From a candidate division WWE3 bacterium RIFOXYD1_FULL_39_9 (lineage in GTDB: Bacteria > Patescibacteriota > WWE3 > UBA101185 > UBA10185), in the NCBI GenBank assembly GCA_001773295.1, contig MEWG01000020.1, positions 20,195-40,112 of the forward strand: DNA of 19,918 nt, read 5' to 3'. A program made the position numbers and the translations under genes. Positions 6,237 to 13,444 of the stretch are shown here, piece by piece. The notes beneath the pieces are model-generated. The model ran no database searches, had not been told where the DNA came from, and saw only the letters and a program-made list of their open reading frames with translations. Every line of letters begins with the position of its first letter. Positions within the stretch are counted from its first letter, which is position 1.

Positions 6237-7628
6237 ATGTGGTGGAAGAATCTTTATTTTAGGCTGGGATTAATCTCGTCGATTACAACTCTTGCAGTAC
6301 TAATTGTGCTTCCGAGAATTCCAATAAAAATAGACAGTAAAATTTTCAAACTTGATACGGCTGTTGGCGGATACAACTTCTCATTATTCAACGGAAAAGT
6401 TAATTTGGATTTGAGGGAGATAAAAAAAGGTTTAGATCTAAACGGCGGAATTAAAATAGTTCTTAAGGCGGATGTTTCAAAAATAGAAAGTGCCGAAAGA
6501 GATAATGCACTCGAGTCTGCAAAACAAGTAATTTCCAGAAGAGTAAATTTGCTGGGTGTAACCGAGCCCAGTATTTCTACCGTTAAAGCCGGTGATGATT
6601 ACAGAATAGTTGTAGAAATTCCCGGACTGGATAATGTTAAAGAAGCAGTCGATTTAATTGGCCAAACGGCGCAAATAAATTTCAAAAAACTTAAAGCAGA
6701 TAAACAGTGGAGTGAAGATAAATATTACGACTTTTTGATCGATCCTACCGCATGGGAGGATACAGGCATAACAGGCGCAGATTTAAAGGGAGTTGACGTT
6801 GTGGTAGGCGAGCAGGGTGACATCCAAAGTGCGGGCCAGCCTCAAATTAGATTAAGATTTACTGACGAGGGGCGGGAAAAGTTTTCACAAGTTGCAAAAG
6901 AAAATATTAATAAACCTATCGGGCTTTTCTTGGACGAAGATCTAGCCCCGTTATCCATGCCGGTTGTAAATGAATCACTTGCCACCGGTTTAACGGACGA
7001 TCCGGTGATCAGCGGAAATTTTGATTTTGATACTGCAAATAATCTTAGTATTCAGATAAGAGCAGGTGCTTTGCCAATCCCGGTAGAAATTCTCGAGCAG
7101 GAAACAATTGGCGCAACACTTGGTAACGAATCTATTAGTAAAAGTTTTTACGCCGGTTTTGTGGGTTTGGTGCTGGTTTTTATATTCATGCTGGTAAAGT
7201 ATGGAAAATTCGGACTACTTGCAGGTTTTGCACTTGGAATTTATTCAGCAATAGTTTTGGCACTTTTTAAAGTTATTGGTGTAGTTCTTACTTTGCCCGG
7301 AATTGCCGGATTTATATTGTCTATCGGTATGGCAACCGATGCAAATATTTTGATATTCGAAAGAATCAAAGAAGAAATTTTCTGGGGGAAACCGAGAAAT
7401 CTTGCAATAAAATTAGGCTTTGAAAGAGCGTGGAACTCAATCAAAGACTCAAACATCTCATCATTAATCACGTCATTTATCTTATTCAAATTTGGGGACG
7501 GTCCTGTGCGTGGATTTGCTCTAACACTTGCTATTGGTATTTTAGTATCATTATTTTCCTCAATATTTGTGGTAAAGACTTTTATTGAAAGCTTTGATGT
7601 TGGAAAGGATAAACATGGAAATAATTAA
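6237..7628 (+). CDS. secD: Protein translocase subunit SecD
   Basis: SecD works with SecF as a proton-driven, RND-like partner of SecYEG that pulls exported proteins outward. The 463-aa protein has a first membrane helix (about 7-27), the conserved GLDLNGGI (68-75), the external P1 head, and from about residue 295 a block of five membrane helices. The signature near LPGIAGFILSIGMATDANILIFERIKEE includes the Asp of the proton pathway. The last helix ends in a basic cytoplasmic tail. The protein is short compared with the roughly 615-aa E. coli SecD, as is normal for split SecD in many Gram-positive and CPR bacteria. secF starts inside its last codons (14-nt overlap), so the two are translationally coupled. 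No SD is seen; TAAGAT overlaps the preceding stop and could give a leaderless message. Confidence 0.97.
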   Translation: MWWKNLYFRLGLISSITTLAVLIVLPRIPIKIDSKIFKLDTAVGGYNFSLFNGKVNLDLREIKKGLDLNGGIKIVLKADVSKIESAERDNALESAKQVISRRVNLLGVTEPSISTVKAGDDYRIVVEIPGLDNVKEAVDLIGQTAQINFKKLKADKQWSEDKYYDFLIDPTAWEDTGITGADLKGVDVVVGEQGDIQSAGQPQIRLRFTDEGREKFSQVAKENINKPIGLFLDEDLAPLSMPVVNESLATGLTDDPVISGNFDFDTANNLSIQIRAGALPIPVEILEQETIGATLGNESISKSFYAGFVGLVLVFIFMLVKYGKFGLLAGFALGIYSAIVLALFKVIGVVLTLPGIAGFILSIGMATDANILIFERIKEEIFWGKPRNLAIKLGFERAWNSIKDSNISSLITSFILFKFGDGPVRGFALTLAIGILVSLFSSIFVVKTFIESFDVGKDKHGNN

Positions 7629-8532
7629 GTACAAATATCATTTTTTAATATTTTCTCTGGTTCTTCTTATTCCGGGAATAATCTTTTTGGCTGTTTTTGG
7701 TTTGAGGTTATCAATTGATTTTGTAGGTGGCTCTCTGGCAACTTATGAAGTTTCAGAAAATTCTACTCAGATAGTTGAAGAATCTATCAAAAAGACTTAT
7801 TCGGAAAATTCGGTTGAACTTGAGAATTTTTCTATCGAAGGTAGCAACAAACTAGTTGTAAGAACTAAGCCGGTTGATGTAAACAAAAATCAGGAGTTAA
7901 AAACACTTCTGGAAGAAAAACATAAAGATCAATCACTTAAGCAAGTAGCATTTGAAACCGTTGGTCCCGTTGTTGGAAGAGAAACCACTCAAAATGCTTT
8001 TGTTTCTTTGGCGTGGGCATCTTTGGGAATTCTTTTGTACATTGCTTACGCGTTTAGAAATGTGCCAAAACCCTTTTCCAGTGTAAGATTCGGAGCTGCA
8101 GCGATAATTGCCATGCTTCATGACGCAGTACTGGTGCTGGGAGTATTTTCAATTCTGGGGTATTTTTATGGGACAGAAGTAGATTCCCTTTTTATTACAG
8201 CGATTCTTACGGTAATAGGTTTTTCGGTTCACGATACAATAGTTGTGTTTGACAGAATTAGAGAAAATCTTAGTAAATTGCCAAGTAGTTTTAATTTTGA
8301 AAGTGTAGTTAATTTCTCTATCGTTGAAACCTTAAACAGGTCACTTGCTACGTCTTTTACGGTTGTTCTTACTTTGTCTTCCTTGTATCTTTTGGGCGGT
8401 GAAAGTATTAAGACTTTTGTTTTTGCAATGCTCATTGGAATTATTTCAGGTACATATTCTTCTATTTTTACTGCAAGTCCGATTCTGGTTATATGGGAGG
8501 ACTATGTCAGAAAGCGATCTAGAAATAAATGA
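7615..8532 (+). CDS. secF: Protein translocase subunit SecF
   Basis: This is the 305-aa partner of SecD. Visible family marks are a first membrane helix (about 10-30), LRLSIDFVGGSLATYEV after it (the SecF D2-like motif), an external domain up to about 125, and five membrane helices carrying ITAILTVIGFSVHDTIVVFDRIREN, the SecF counterpart of the SecD proton-path motif. The start is set at the ATG at 7615, inside the end of secD and about 5 nt after GGAAAGGA; the in-frame TTG at 7585 has no such support and lies deeper in secD. The stop overlaps the recJ start (ATGA), so secD, secF and recJ form a coupled operon. Confidence 0.97.
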   Translation: MEIIKYKYHFLIFSLVLLIPGIIFLAVFGLRLSIDFVGGSLATYEVSENSTQIVEESIKKTYSENSVELENFSIEGSNKLVVRTKPVDVNKNQELKTLLEEKHKDQSLKQVAFETVGPVVGRETTQNAFVSLAWASLGILLYIAYAFRNVPKPFSSVRFGAAAIIAMLHDAVLVLGVFSILGYFYGTEVDSLFITAILTVIGFSVHDTIVVFDRIRENLSKLPSSFNFESVVNFSIVETLNRSLATSFTVVLTLSSLYLLGGESIKTFVFAMLIGIISGTYSSIFTASPILVIWEDYVRKRSRNK

Positions 8533-10181
8533 AAAGGTGGGAAATCAAAAAAGAGTACGTTGTAGGCGATGACATCATTAAACTGTTGCTTGAGAATCGT
8601 GGGATTTCTACCAAGCAGGAGATAGACGATTTTTTACACGCACCGCCAATTTCCGAACTTGTAAAAAAACTCCCAAGGGAATTTAGAGAATCCTTAAGAG
8701 ACGCATCCGAATTAATTAAAAATCACACTTCAAAAAATTTGCCCATCGTAGTTCATGGCGATTACGACGCCGACGGTATATGTGCTACTGCAATCCTATA
8801 CAAAATGATTAAAAATGAATTGAAGTATGAATCTGTCTATTACTTTATTCCTAATAGATTTGATCATGGGTATGGTTTATCCACAGAATCTGTAAACGAA
8901 GTTGTAAATATGCTGGATTCAGAGGGATTTGACACCAAAAAAGGTGGATTATTTATAACGGTTGATAGCGGGATTACTGCGGCAGGGTCCGTTGAGTTTG
9001 TGAGAACCTTGGGTTTTGACATAATCATTACCGATCACCACCAGAAACCTGATAAATTACCGAACGCAAATGTGATTGTCTGGTACGACAAAGTTGTAGG
9101 CGCGTCTATTTCCTGGATCCTAAGCAGAGTTTTGGGCTCAACCGATCCGCAGTCATTGTCTCTTGCAGCAATTGCAACCGTAACCGACTTACAGCCGTTA
9201 AAAGATCTAAACAGAGAAATTGTAAAAAAAGGATTGAAAATACTTAACTCAAATCCAATTATCGGTTTAAAAAAATTAGTAGGGGCAGCAGGCAAAGAAA
9301 CAGGCGAACTTGATACTTATGATTTAGGGTGGATCATCGGACCGCGATTAAACGCTTCGGGCAGATTACTTGAAGCAACAAATTCATTGCAATTGCTGTT
9401 GGAAGAAGATGCGACTAAAGCAGAGGAACTTGCGTTAAAGTTAAATGCTGTAAATATTGAACGGCAGGACAAAACCTTAGAGATGTTTGAGATCGCATCG
9501 AGTGTCGGAAAGGCAGATCTACCTAAAATAATATTTTCCTCGGATCAAAATTACCACGAAGGTGTTATTGGTTTAGTAGCCGCGCGTCTTACTCAAAAAT
9601 TTTACCGTCCTTCGATTGTAATTAGTCTTTCAGAGGAATTTGGTAAAGGTTCAGTTAGATCTATTCAAGGCGTGGATATTATTTCTATGTTAAGAAAGTT
9701 TGACGATTTATTTGAGAATTTAGGCGGACACCCCATGGCAGCAGGTTTTACGATAAAAAAGGAAAATATTTCTATCCTTGAGGATAAATTGCTCGAGGAA
9801 GCCGAAAACTTAATCGAGGACAGTTTATTCGAAAGAGTTTTAAAAGTTGATGTAAAGATTCCTGTAAATATTATCGATCTAGAACTGTTGGAAAAAATCG
9901 AAGAACTTCAGCCTTTTGGCTTGGGAAACGAAGAACCTGTTTTTATGAGTGAAAATCTCGGAGTTGTTTCTGTAGATGCAGTTGGAAAAGAAAAAAGCCA
10001 TTTAATTATTAAACTATTTGATGGTCAGGAAATTCACAAGTCTATTTACTTTAATGCTGTAGATAATAACGTGGCTGTACAGATGGGAGATAAGTTGGAC
10101 ATTGTTTATACAATAAAGAAGAACGTTTATAACGGTAAAACCTATATTGATTTAGTACTCAAAGATTTAAAAATTCTCTAG
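8529..10181 (+). CDS. recJ: Single-stranded-DNA-specific exonuclease RecJ
   Basis: RecJ degrades single-stranded DNA 5' to 3' in recombinational and mismatch repair. The 550-aa protein has the DHH phosphoesterase motifs in order: GDYDADG (77-83), VDSG (145-148) and TDHH (168-171). The DHHA1 part contains LGWIIGPRLNASGRL, HEGVIGLVAARL, GSVRSIQGVDI and GGHPMAAGF, which bind substrate. An OB-like domain (about 440-550) closes the protein. The length is near that of bacterial RecJ and all metal-ligand motifs are intact. It overlaps secF by 4 nt (ATGA), a tight coupling of a repair nuclease with protein export that probably reflects genome compaction rather than shared function. Confidence 0.96.
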   Translation: MKRWEIKKEYVVGDDIIKLLLENRGISTKQEIDDFLHAPPISELVKKLPREFRESLRDASELIKNHTSKNLPIVVHGDYDADGICATAILYKMIKNELKYESVYYFIPNRFDHGYGLSTESVNEVVNMLDSEGFDTKKGGLFITVDSGITAAGSVEFVRTLGFDIIITDHHQKPDKLPNANVIVWYDKVVGASISWILSRVLGSTDPQSLSLAAIATVTDLQPLKDLNREIVKKGLKILNSNPIIGLKKLVGAAGKETGELDTYDLGWIIGPRLNASGRLLEATNSLQLLLEEDATKAEELALKLNAVNIERQDKTLEMFEIASSVGKADLPKIIFSSDQNYHEGVIGLVAARLTQKFYRPSIVISLSEEFGKGSVRSIQGVDIISMLRKFDDLFENLGGHPMAAGFTIKKENISILEDKLLEEAENLIEDSLFERVLKVDVKIPVNIIDLELLEKIEELQPFGLGNEEPVFMSENLGVVSVDAVGKEKSHLIIKLFDGQEIHKSIYFNAVDNNVAVQMGDKLDIVYTIKKNVYNGKTYIDLVLKDLKIL

Positions 10182-10185
10182 CCTT

Positions 10186-10191
10186 TAAAAT
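10186..10191 (+). promoter_or_regulatory. Possible -10 box for the structured RNA after recJ
   Basis: TAAAAT (5/6 to consensus) ends 6 nt before GGCGGACA, the first base-paired strand of the downstream hairpin series. That spacing suits a transcription start at about 10197. No good -35 is seen in the recJ end, so read-through from recJ is equally possible. Confidence 0.35.
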
Positions 10192-10196
10192 GATCA

Positions 10197-10657
10197 GGCG
10201 GACATTGAATTGTGACTTTAACTTTCGTTAAGGTACTTTTCTTTGTCCGCCATACTTCGCAGTGAATTTACATTTTTCGATGTAAGCTCACTGTAATTTT
10301 AGGGCCAGAGGCCGTTTTATATGTTGCTCAACGGCATTTCTGGCAAATTTAGGATTTCCTAATAAGCATAAAGCTATTAGGGGAAGAACGTGGTTCCTCC
10401 GTGTGCAATTGCACTCCCTTCGTTAATTGGAGGGGCAGATATAGCGGGCCTGTTGGGACTTGTTACAGAAATCCAAACACGGCGCGGTGCCATTTAAGGC
10501 ATTTTAATATACCTGTATCCCTCCCCAATACCTTTCGGCTATTCAATTTGCGCTTGAGCGGAGCAATGAAATATGCTGACCAGGTTCGCACTTTGGCGAG
10601 TTCCAGTTCAGGCACATCGATTGCTCGGAGGAAAACGATCATCGCTTTTTCCTTTTT
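10197..10657 (+). ncRNA. Candidate large structured RNA of unknown family
   Basis: No believable protein is encoded here, yet strong hairpins follow one another. GGCGGACA/TGTCCGCC (10197-10251) encloses ACTTTAAC/GTTAAGGT. CAGTGA-TTACAT/ATGTAA-TCACTG spans 10260-10293. GCCAGA-GCCGTT/AACGGC-TCTGGC spans 10304-10344. CCTAATA/TATTAGG spans 10358-10381. The palindrome GTGCAATTGCAC follows, then TGTTGGGA/TCCAAACA with one mismatch (10451-10479). A G-A-rich stem with a T run at 10653-10657 could be its 3' end. I looked for RNase P RNA (GAGGAAAGTCC, ACAGAA-GGCTTA), tmRNA, SRP RNA and group I/II intron cores and found none. It could instead be a very long recJ 3' region. Base composition is less AT-rich than in the neighbours. 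Confidence 0.45.
10630..10657 (+). terminator. Possible terminator of the structured RNA
   Basis: GGAAAACG (10630-10637) pairs with CG, a bulged C and TTTTTCC (10643-10652) around the 5-nt loop ATCAT, followed by TTTTT at 10653-10657. The stem is A-T rich and therefore only moderately stable. Confidence 0.4.
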
Positions 10658-10764
10658 GCTCTTATTTGGGGGAGATGACATATATTATGTCACAAACCCG
10701 CATTCCCGTCAACCTCTAGTAATTACTATTATCACAGTCCGGAAACTCCGAAAAAGCCAGAATA

Positions 10765-10793
10765 TTGACACTTTGTCGCGGTAAAGGTACATT
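10765..10793 (+). promoter_or_regulatory. Promoter of the aspS leader
   Basis: A perfect TTGACA (10765-10770), a 17-bp spacer and TACATT (10788-10793, 4/6) predict a transcription start near 10800, about 250 nt before the aspS start codon. This makes the hairpin-rich stretch 10800-11021 a leader separate from the RNA upstream. Confidence 0.6.
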
Positions 10794-10799
10794 TGTTAG

Positions 10800-11021
10800 G
10801 TATACAAAAGCTATGAAGGAGCTTGTGACACTCCGGAGCTCGTGGGAGGAAATGCCCATGCGGGAAAGCCCGTTACAGCATTAAAGGCGTTTCACGCCCG
10901 TTCTTATGAACGTGAGTAAAAATTCTAGGTGGTATCGTCCACGTTTATCCATGGACCCTGGCATAATGAGACCAATTGTCTCATCTTTCGCGTAGCGAAA
11001 TGTAGCCAGGGATATTTTTTT
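10800..11021 (+). promoter_or_regulatory. aspS leader with T-box-like antiterminator/terminator switch
   Basis: Near the 3' end, CTAGG (10925-10929) pairs with CCTGG (10957-10961) and GTCCA (10937-10941) with TGGAC (10952-10956). The 3' strands are contiguous and the 5' strands are separated by the 7-nt bulge TGGTATC (10930-10936). This is the geometry of a T-box antiterminator, whose bulge is UGGNACC and binds the tRNA acceptor end. The 3' arm overlaps CCCTGGC (10956-10962), which alternatively pairs with GCCAGGG in a T-tailed terminator. Upstream hairpins are GAGCT/AGCTC with GAC-A in its loop (10827-10830, a possible Asp specifier), CGTGGG/CCCATG, CGGG/CCCG, GGCGT/ACGCC and CGTTC/GAACG. 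Against it: no canonical long Stem I, a C-to-U change in the bulge, and U rather than C opposite the usual G73 of tRNA-Asp. Confidence 0.45.
10956..11021 (+). terminator. Branched intrinsic terminator in the aspS leader
   Basis: CCCTGGC (10956-10962) and GCCAGGG (11005-11011) close a structure containing two further perfect hairpins, ATGAGAC/GTCTCAT (10966-10984) and TTTCGC/GCGAAA (10986-11000). Seven T residues follow at 11015-11021. It ends 28 nt before the aspS start codon, so it must be read through or opened for aspS expression from the upstream promoter. Confidence 0.75.
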
Positions 11022-11049
11022 GCAGTATAAATTTAGTATTAAGGAAAAT

Positions 11050-12342
11050 ATGGAACGAATACACATTAAAGATCTAAAAACAAAAATAGGCGAAACAGTT
11101 TTGATAAAAGGTTTTGTTCAGGCAATAAGAGACCAGGGCGGAATTAAGTTTTTACTGGTAAGAGACGCAACAGGTTTGATTCAGGCAGTAGTATTAAAAT
11201 CCGAAGCCGAAGCATTTGAATTTGTAAAAGAAATTACATTGGAATCAGTAGTTCATTTAGAAGGTAAAGTAAAAGAAGAAAAACAGGCACCCGGCGGATT
11301 TGAACTGCAGGCTTTTGTTATAAAAATGTTATCTAAAGCTGAGCCCGAGCTTGCAATTCCGGTAGTGACTGAAAAAAGCGGAGAAGAAACCGATATAACT
11401 AAAAGATTTGACTGGAGATGGTTGGATCTAAGAAAAGCTGAAAGATTACAAATATTTAAAGTGTGGACTGAGCTCGAAGCAGGCTTTAGAGATTATTTCT
11501 TGAAAAATGATTTTATTCAGATTTATGCCCCGTCCTTTATGAGTACTCCCAGCGAGTCAGGCGCGGATGTGTTTGAAGTAAATTACTTTGACAGAAAAGC
11601 GTACCTTGCTCAATCACCGCAGTTTTACAAACAAATGGCTATGGCAGCAGGATTTGAGAAAGTGTTTATCACAGGTCCGGTTTTTAGAGCGGAACCTTCC
11701 TTTACAACCCGACACATGACCGAATTTACCGGATGGGATTTTGAGGTTTCGTATATTGATTCGCACTACGACGTAATGAAAATTGAGGAAGAGTTAATAA
11801 TTGCAGGTTTTACAAGATTAAAAGAAAAATTAGGCATGGACATAGAAGTACCGACTGCCCCGTTCCCAAAAATATCAATGTCTGATGCTAAGTCCATGTT
11901 AAAAGAAGCGGGAATTTCTGTAGAACGCGAGTTAGATCTTTCACCTGAAGAAGAAAGAGAATTATCCAGAATTGTAAAAGAGAAATTTAACAATGATTTT
12001 ATTTTTGTTACCGAGTATCCGGTTGCGGTTCGTCCTTTTTATCACATGCGTGTAGACACCGCACCTTCGCTTACAAAAAGTTTTGACCTTCTGTACAAGG
12101 GAATCGAGATAACTACAGGTGCGCAAAGAGAGCATCGGGTTGAAGTGCTGGAAAAACAGGCAACAGAAAAAGGGATGGATCTCAGCAGTATCAAGGAATA
12201 CATTGATTTCTTTAGATACGGCTGCCCTCCTCACGGTGGCGTAGGTATGGGTCCCGGAAGAATGATTATGCGTTTGTTGGACCTTCCAAGTGTAAAAGAA
12301 GTCACGTTTTTACCTAGAGATGTAAAAAGACTGAAACCATAA
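11050..12342 (+). CDS. aspS: Aspartyl-tRNA synthetase, archaeal/eukaryotic-like short type
   Basis: This class II synthetase charges tRNA-Asp. The 430-aa protein has an N-terminal OB-fold anticodon domain (about 5-100) and a catalytic core without the large GAD insertion of typical bacterial AspRS (about 590 aa), so it is of the archaeal/eukaryotic type. Visible marks are the RWLDLR segment, YLAQSPQFYKQ (about 185-195), motif 2 FRAEPSFTTRHMTEF (212-226), TKSFDLLYKGIEITTGAQREHR, and motif 3 GVGMGPGRMIMRLL near the end. In the usual motif 3 a Glu precedes the Arg (G-x-E-R); here it reads G-P-G-R. The start is the ATG at 11050, 5 nt after AAGG, not the TTG at 11020 inside the terminator T run. 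Short AspRS may also charge tRNA-Asn where the GatCAB amidotransferase exists; this window cannot tell. Confidence 0.93.
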   Translation: MERIHIKDLKTKIGETVLIKGFVQAIRDQGGIKFLLVRDATGLIQAVVLKSEAEAFEFVKEITLESVVHLEGKVKEEKQAPGGFELQAFVIKMLSKAEPELAIPVVTEKSGEETDITKRFDWRWLDLRKAERLQIFKVWTELEAGFRDYFLKNDFIQIYAPSFMSTPSESGADVFEVNYFDRKAYLAQSPQFYKQMAMAAGFEKVFITGPVFRAEPSFTTRHMTEFTGWDFEVSYIDSHYDVMKIEEELIIAGFTRLKEKLGMDIEVPTAPFPKISMSDAKSMLKEAGISVERELDLSPEEERELSRIVKEKFNNDFIFVTEYPVAVRPFYHMRVDTAPSLTKSFDLLYKGIEITTGAQREHRVEVLEKQATEKGMDLSSIKEYIDFFRYGCPPHGGVGMGPGRMIMRLLDLPSVKEVTFLPRDVKRLKP

Positions 12343-12364
12343 TTGCCCTAAACGCATATCTAGA

Positions 12365-12370
12365 TAAATA
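12365..12370 (+). promoter_or_regulatory. Possible -10 for the carboxypeptidase gene; leaderless start
   Basis: TAAATA ends 6 nt before the ATG at 12377, and no SD lies between, so the message would start at or next to the start codon. No clear -35 is visible. Confidence 0.35.
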
Positions 12371-12376
12371 TTGTTT

Positions 12377-13444
12377 ATGAGTTTGTCGATTGTACAGAAA
12401 TTTCAAATATTGCTAGTTCGTGCGGTAATTCTATTTATATGGGGACTTGAAGGAGTGTCCGGTTTCGGCTTTCGTGTTCCTATCTATCCGATAGGTTACG
12501 CGCTATCAATTGCGGCTGTTAATGTGTTTTTGATGTTTGTGGTTACTGCTTACTCAACGAATTATTTTCACTGGGTTTCTCAAGGTTTATTTTTTGATAC
12601 GCACTATTCATCAGACTTTAGATTAAATTTTAACAATCGGGACGTTCTTGGAGCTGCTTCGTTGGCCCAAAATTTTCCTGTGATGGTAAATGATATTAAA
12701 TTCCCTGAAATTACCGCAGACGCTGTGTTAATTGTTGATAAAGGTACTGAAAGGGTTTTATACGAACATAATAGTAGCAAGAGGCTTGCTTCCGCATCTA
12801 CCACAAAGTTAATGACCGCCTTGGTTGCCACAGAAATTTATCATCCTGAAGACACGATAAGTATATCCCCCGAGTGTGCCTCAATCGATAGCACAAAAGC
12901 AGGGTTGCCTGTAGGTAGCGAATATAAAATGAAGGATTTAATGAGCGTGATGCTTATTTCTTCGGCAGGAGATGCGGCATGTGCTTTGGCGGAATCAAAA
13001 GTTAACACAGGCGAGTTCTTGTATAAAATGAATCAGAAGGCTTACCAATTGGGTATGAGCAGTACTTTCTTCACTAACGCTATTGGTTTAGACGGCTATA
13101 ATAGTGCGCACTTTTCAGATGCAACAGATCTATACAAATTATCTTCAGCTGCCATGGAAAATAAAACAATCGCCGGGATTGTTCGCACTAAAGATTACAT
13201 CATCAAATCCGTCGATGAAAGTTATATCGGAACTATTCAGACTACAAATCAATTGTTGTACGAAATTCCCCAAACAGTCGGTATTAAAACGGGAACTACG
13301 GCCGAGGCAGGACAAGTTCTAATTTATGAATATAGAGACGAATATAAGGATGTTGTAATAATTGTTATGGGCAGTAACGATCGTTTTTCTGATACCAGGG
13401 TCTTGTTGAATTGGTTATTTGCAAGTTACAGCTGGAACGGATAG
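12377..13444 (+). CDS. D-alanyl-D-alanine carboxypeptidase (peptidase S11 / DacA family)
   Basis: Enzymes of this family trim the terminal D-Ala of peptidoglycan stem peptides outside the membrane. From the ATG at 12377 the protein has 355 residues. Two hydrophobic segments lie at about 8-26 and 37-58, so it is likely anchored at the N-terminus rather than by a C-terminal amphipathic helix. The catalytic SxxK is STTK (Ser141, Lys144), in LASASTTKLMTALVATE. KTG is at 304-306, in GIKTGTTAEAGQ. The second motif, normally S-x-N, reads S-A-G (196-198, ISSAGDAACALAE), so the usual Asn is replaced by Gly. A TTG 6 nt upstream is an alternative start. It lies 34 bp after aspS and converges with the next gene, which ends immediately after it. 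Confidence 0.9.
   Translation: MSLSIVQKFQILLVRAVILFIWGLEGVSGFGFRVPIYPIGYALSIAAVNVFLMFVVTAYSTNYFHWVSQGLFFDTHYSSDFRLNFNNRDVLGAASLAQNFPVMVNDIKFPEITADAVLIVDKGTERVLYEHNSSKRLASASTTKLMTALVATEIYHPEDTISISPECASIDSTKAGLPVGSEYKMKDLMSVMLISSAGDAACALAESKVNTGEFLYKMNQKAYQLGMSSTFFTNAIGLDGYNSAHFSDATDLYKLSSAAMENKTIAGIVRTKDYIIKSVDESYIGTIQTTNQLLYEIPQTVGIKTGTTAEAGQVLIYEYRDEYKDVVIIVMGSNDRFSDTRVLLNWLFASYSWNG

Noticed and set aside
7585..7614. TTG at 7585 as the secF start
   Set aside because: The ATG at 7615 has GGAAAGGA at proper spacing and gives the usual short SecF N-terminus before the first membrane helix.
10401..10784. 127-codon frame starting with GTG between recJ and aspS
   Set aside because: It has no SD, an improbable composition with scattered Cys, Arg and Ser, and runs across several strong hairpins and up to the aspS promoter. 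It reads as chance in a structured non-coding region.
10197..11021. RNase P RNA, tmRNA, SRP RNA or a self-splicing intron in the recJ-aspS gap
   Set aside because: The conserved core sequences of these RNAs were not found on the plus strand, nor the ones checked on the minus strand. GGAGGAAA fragments occur without their partner motifs in the right order.
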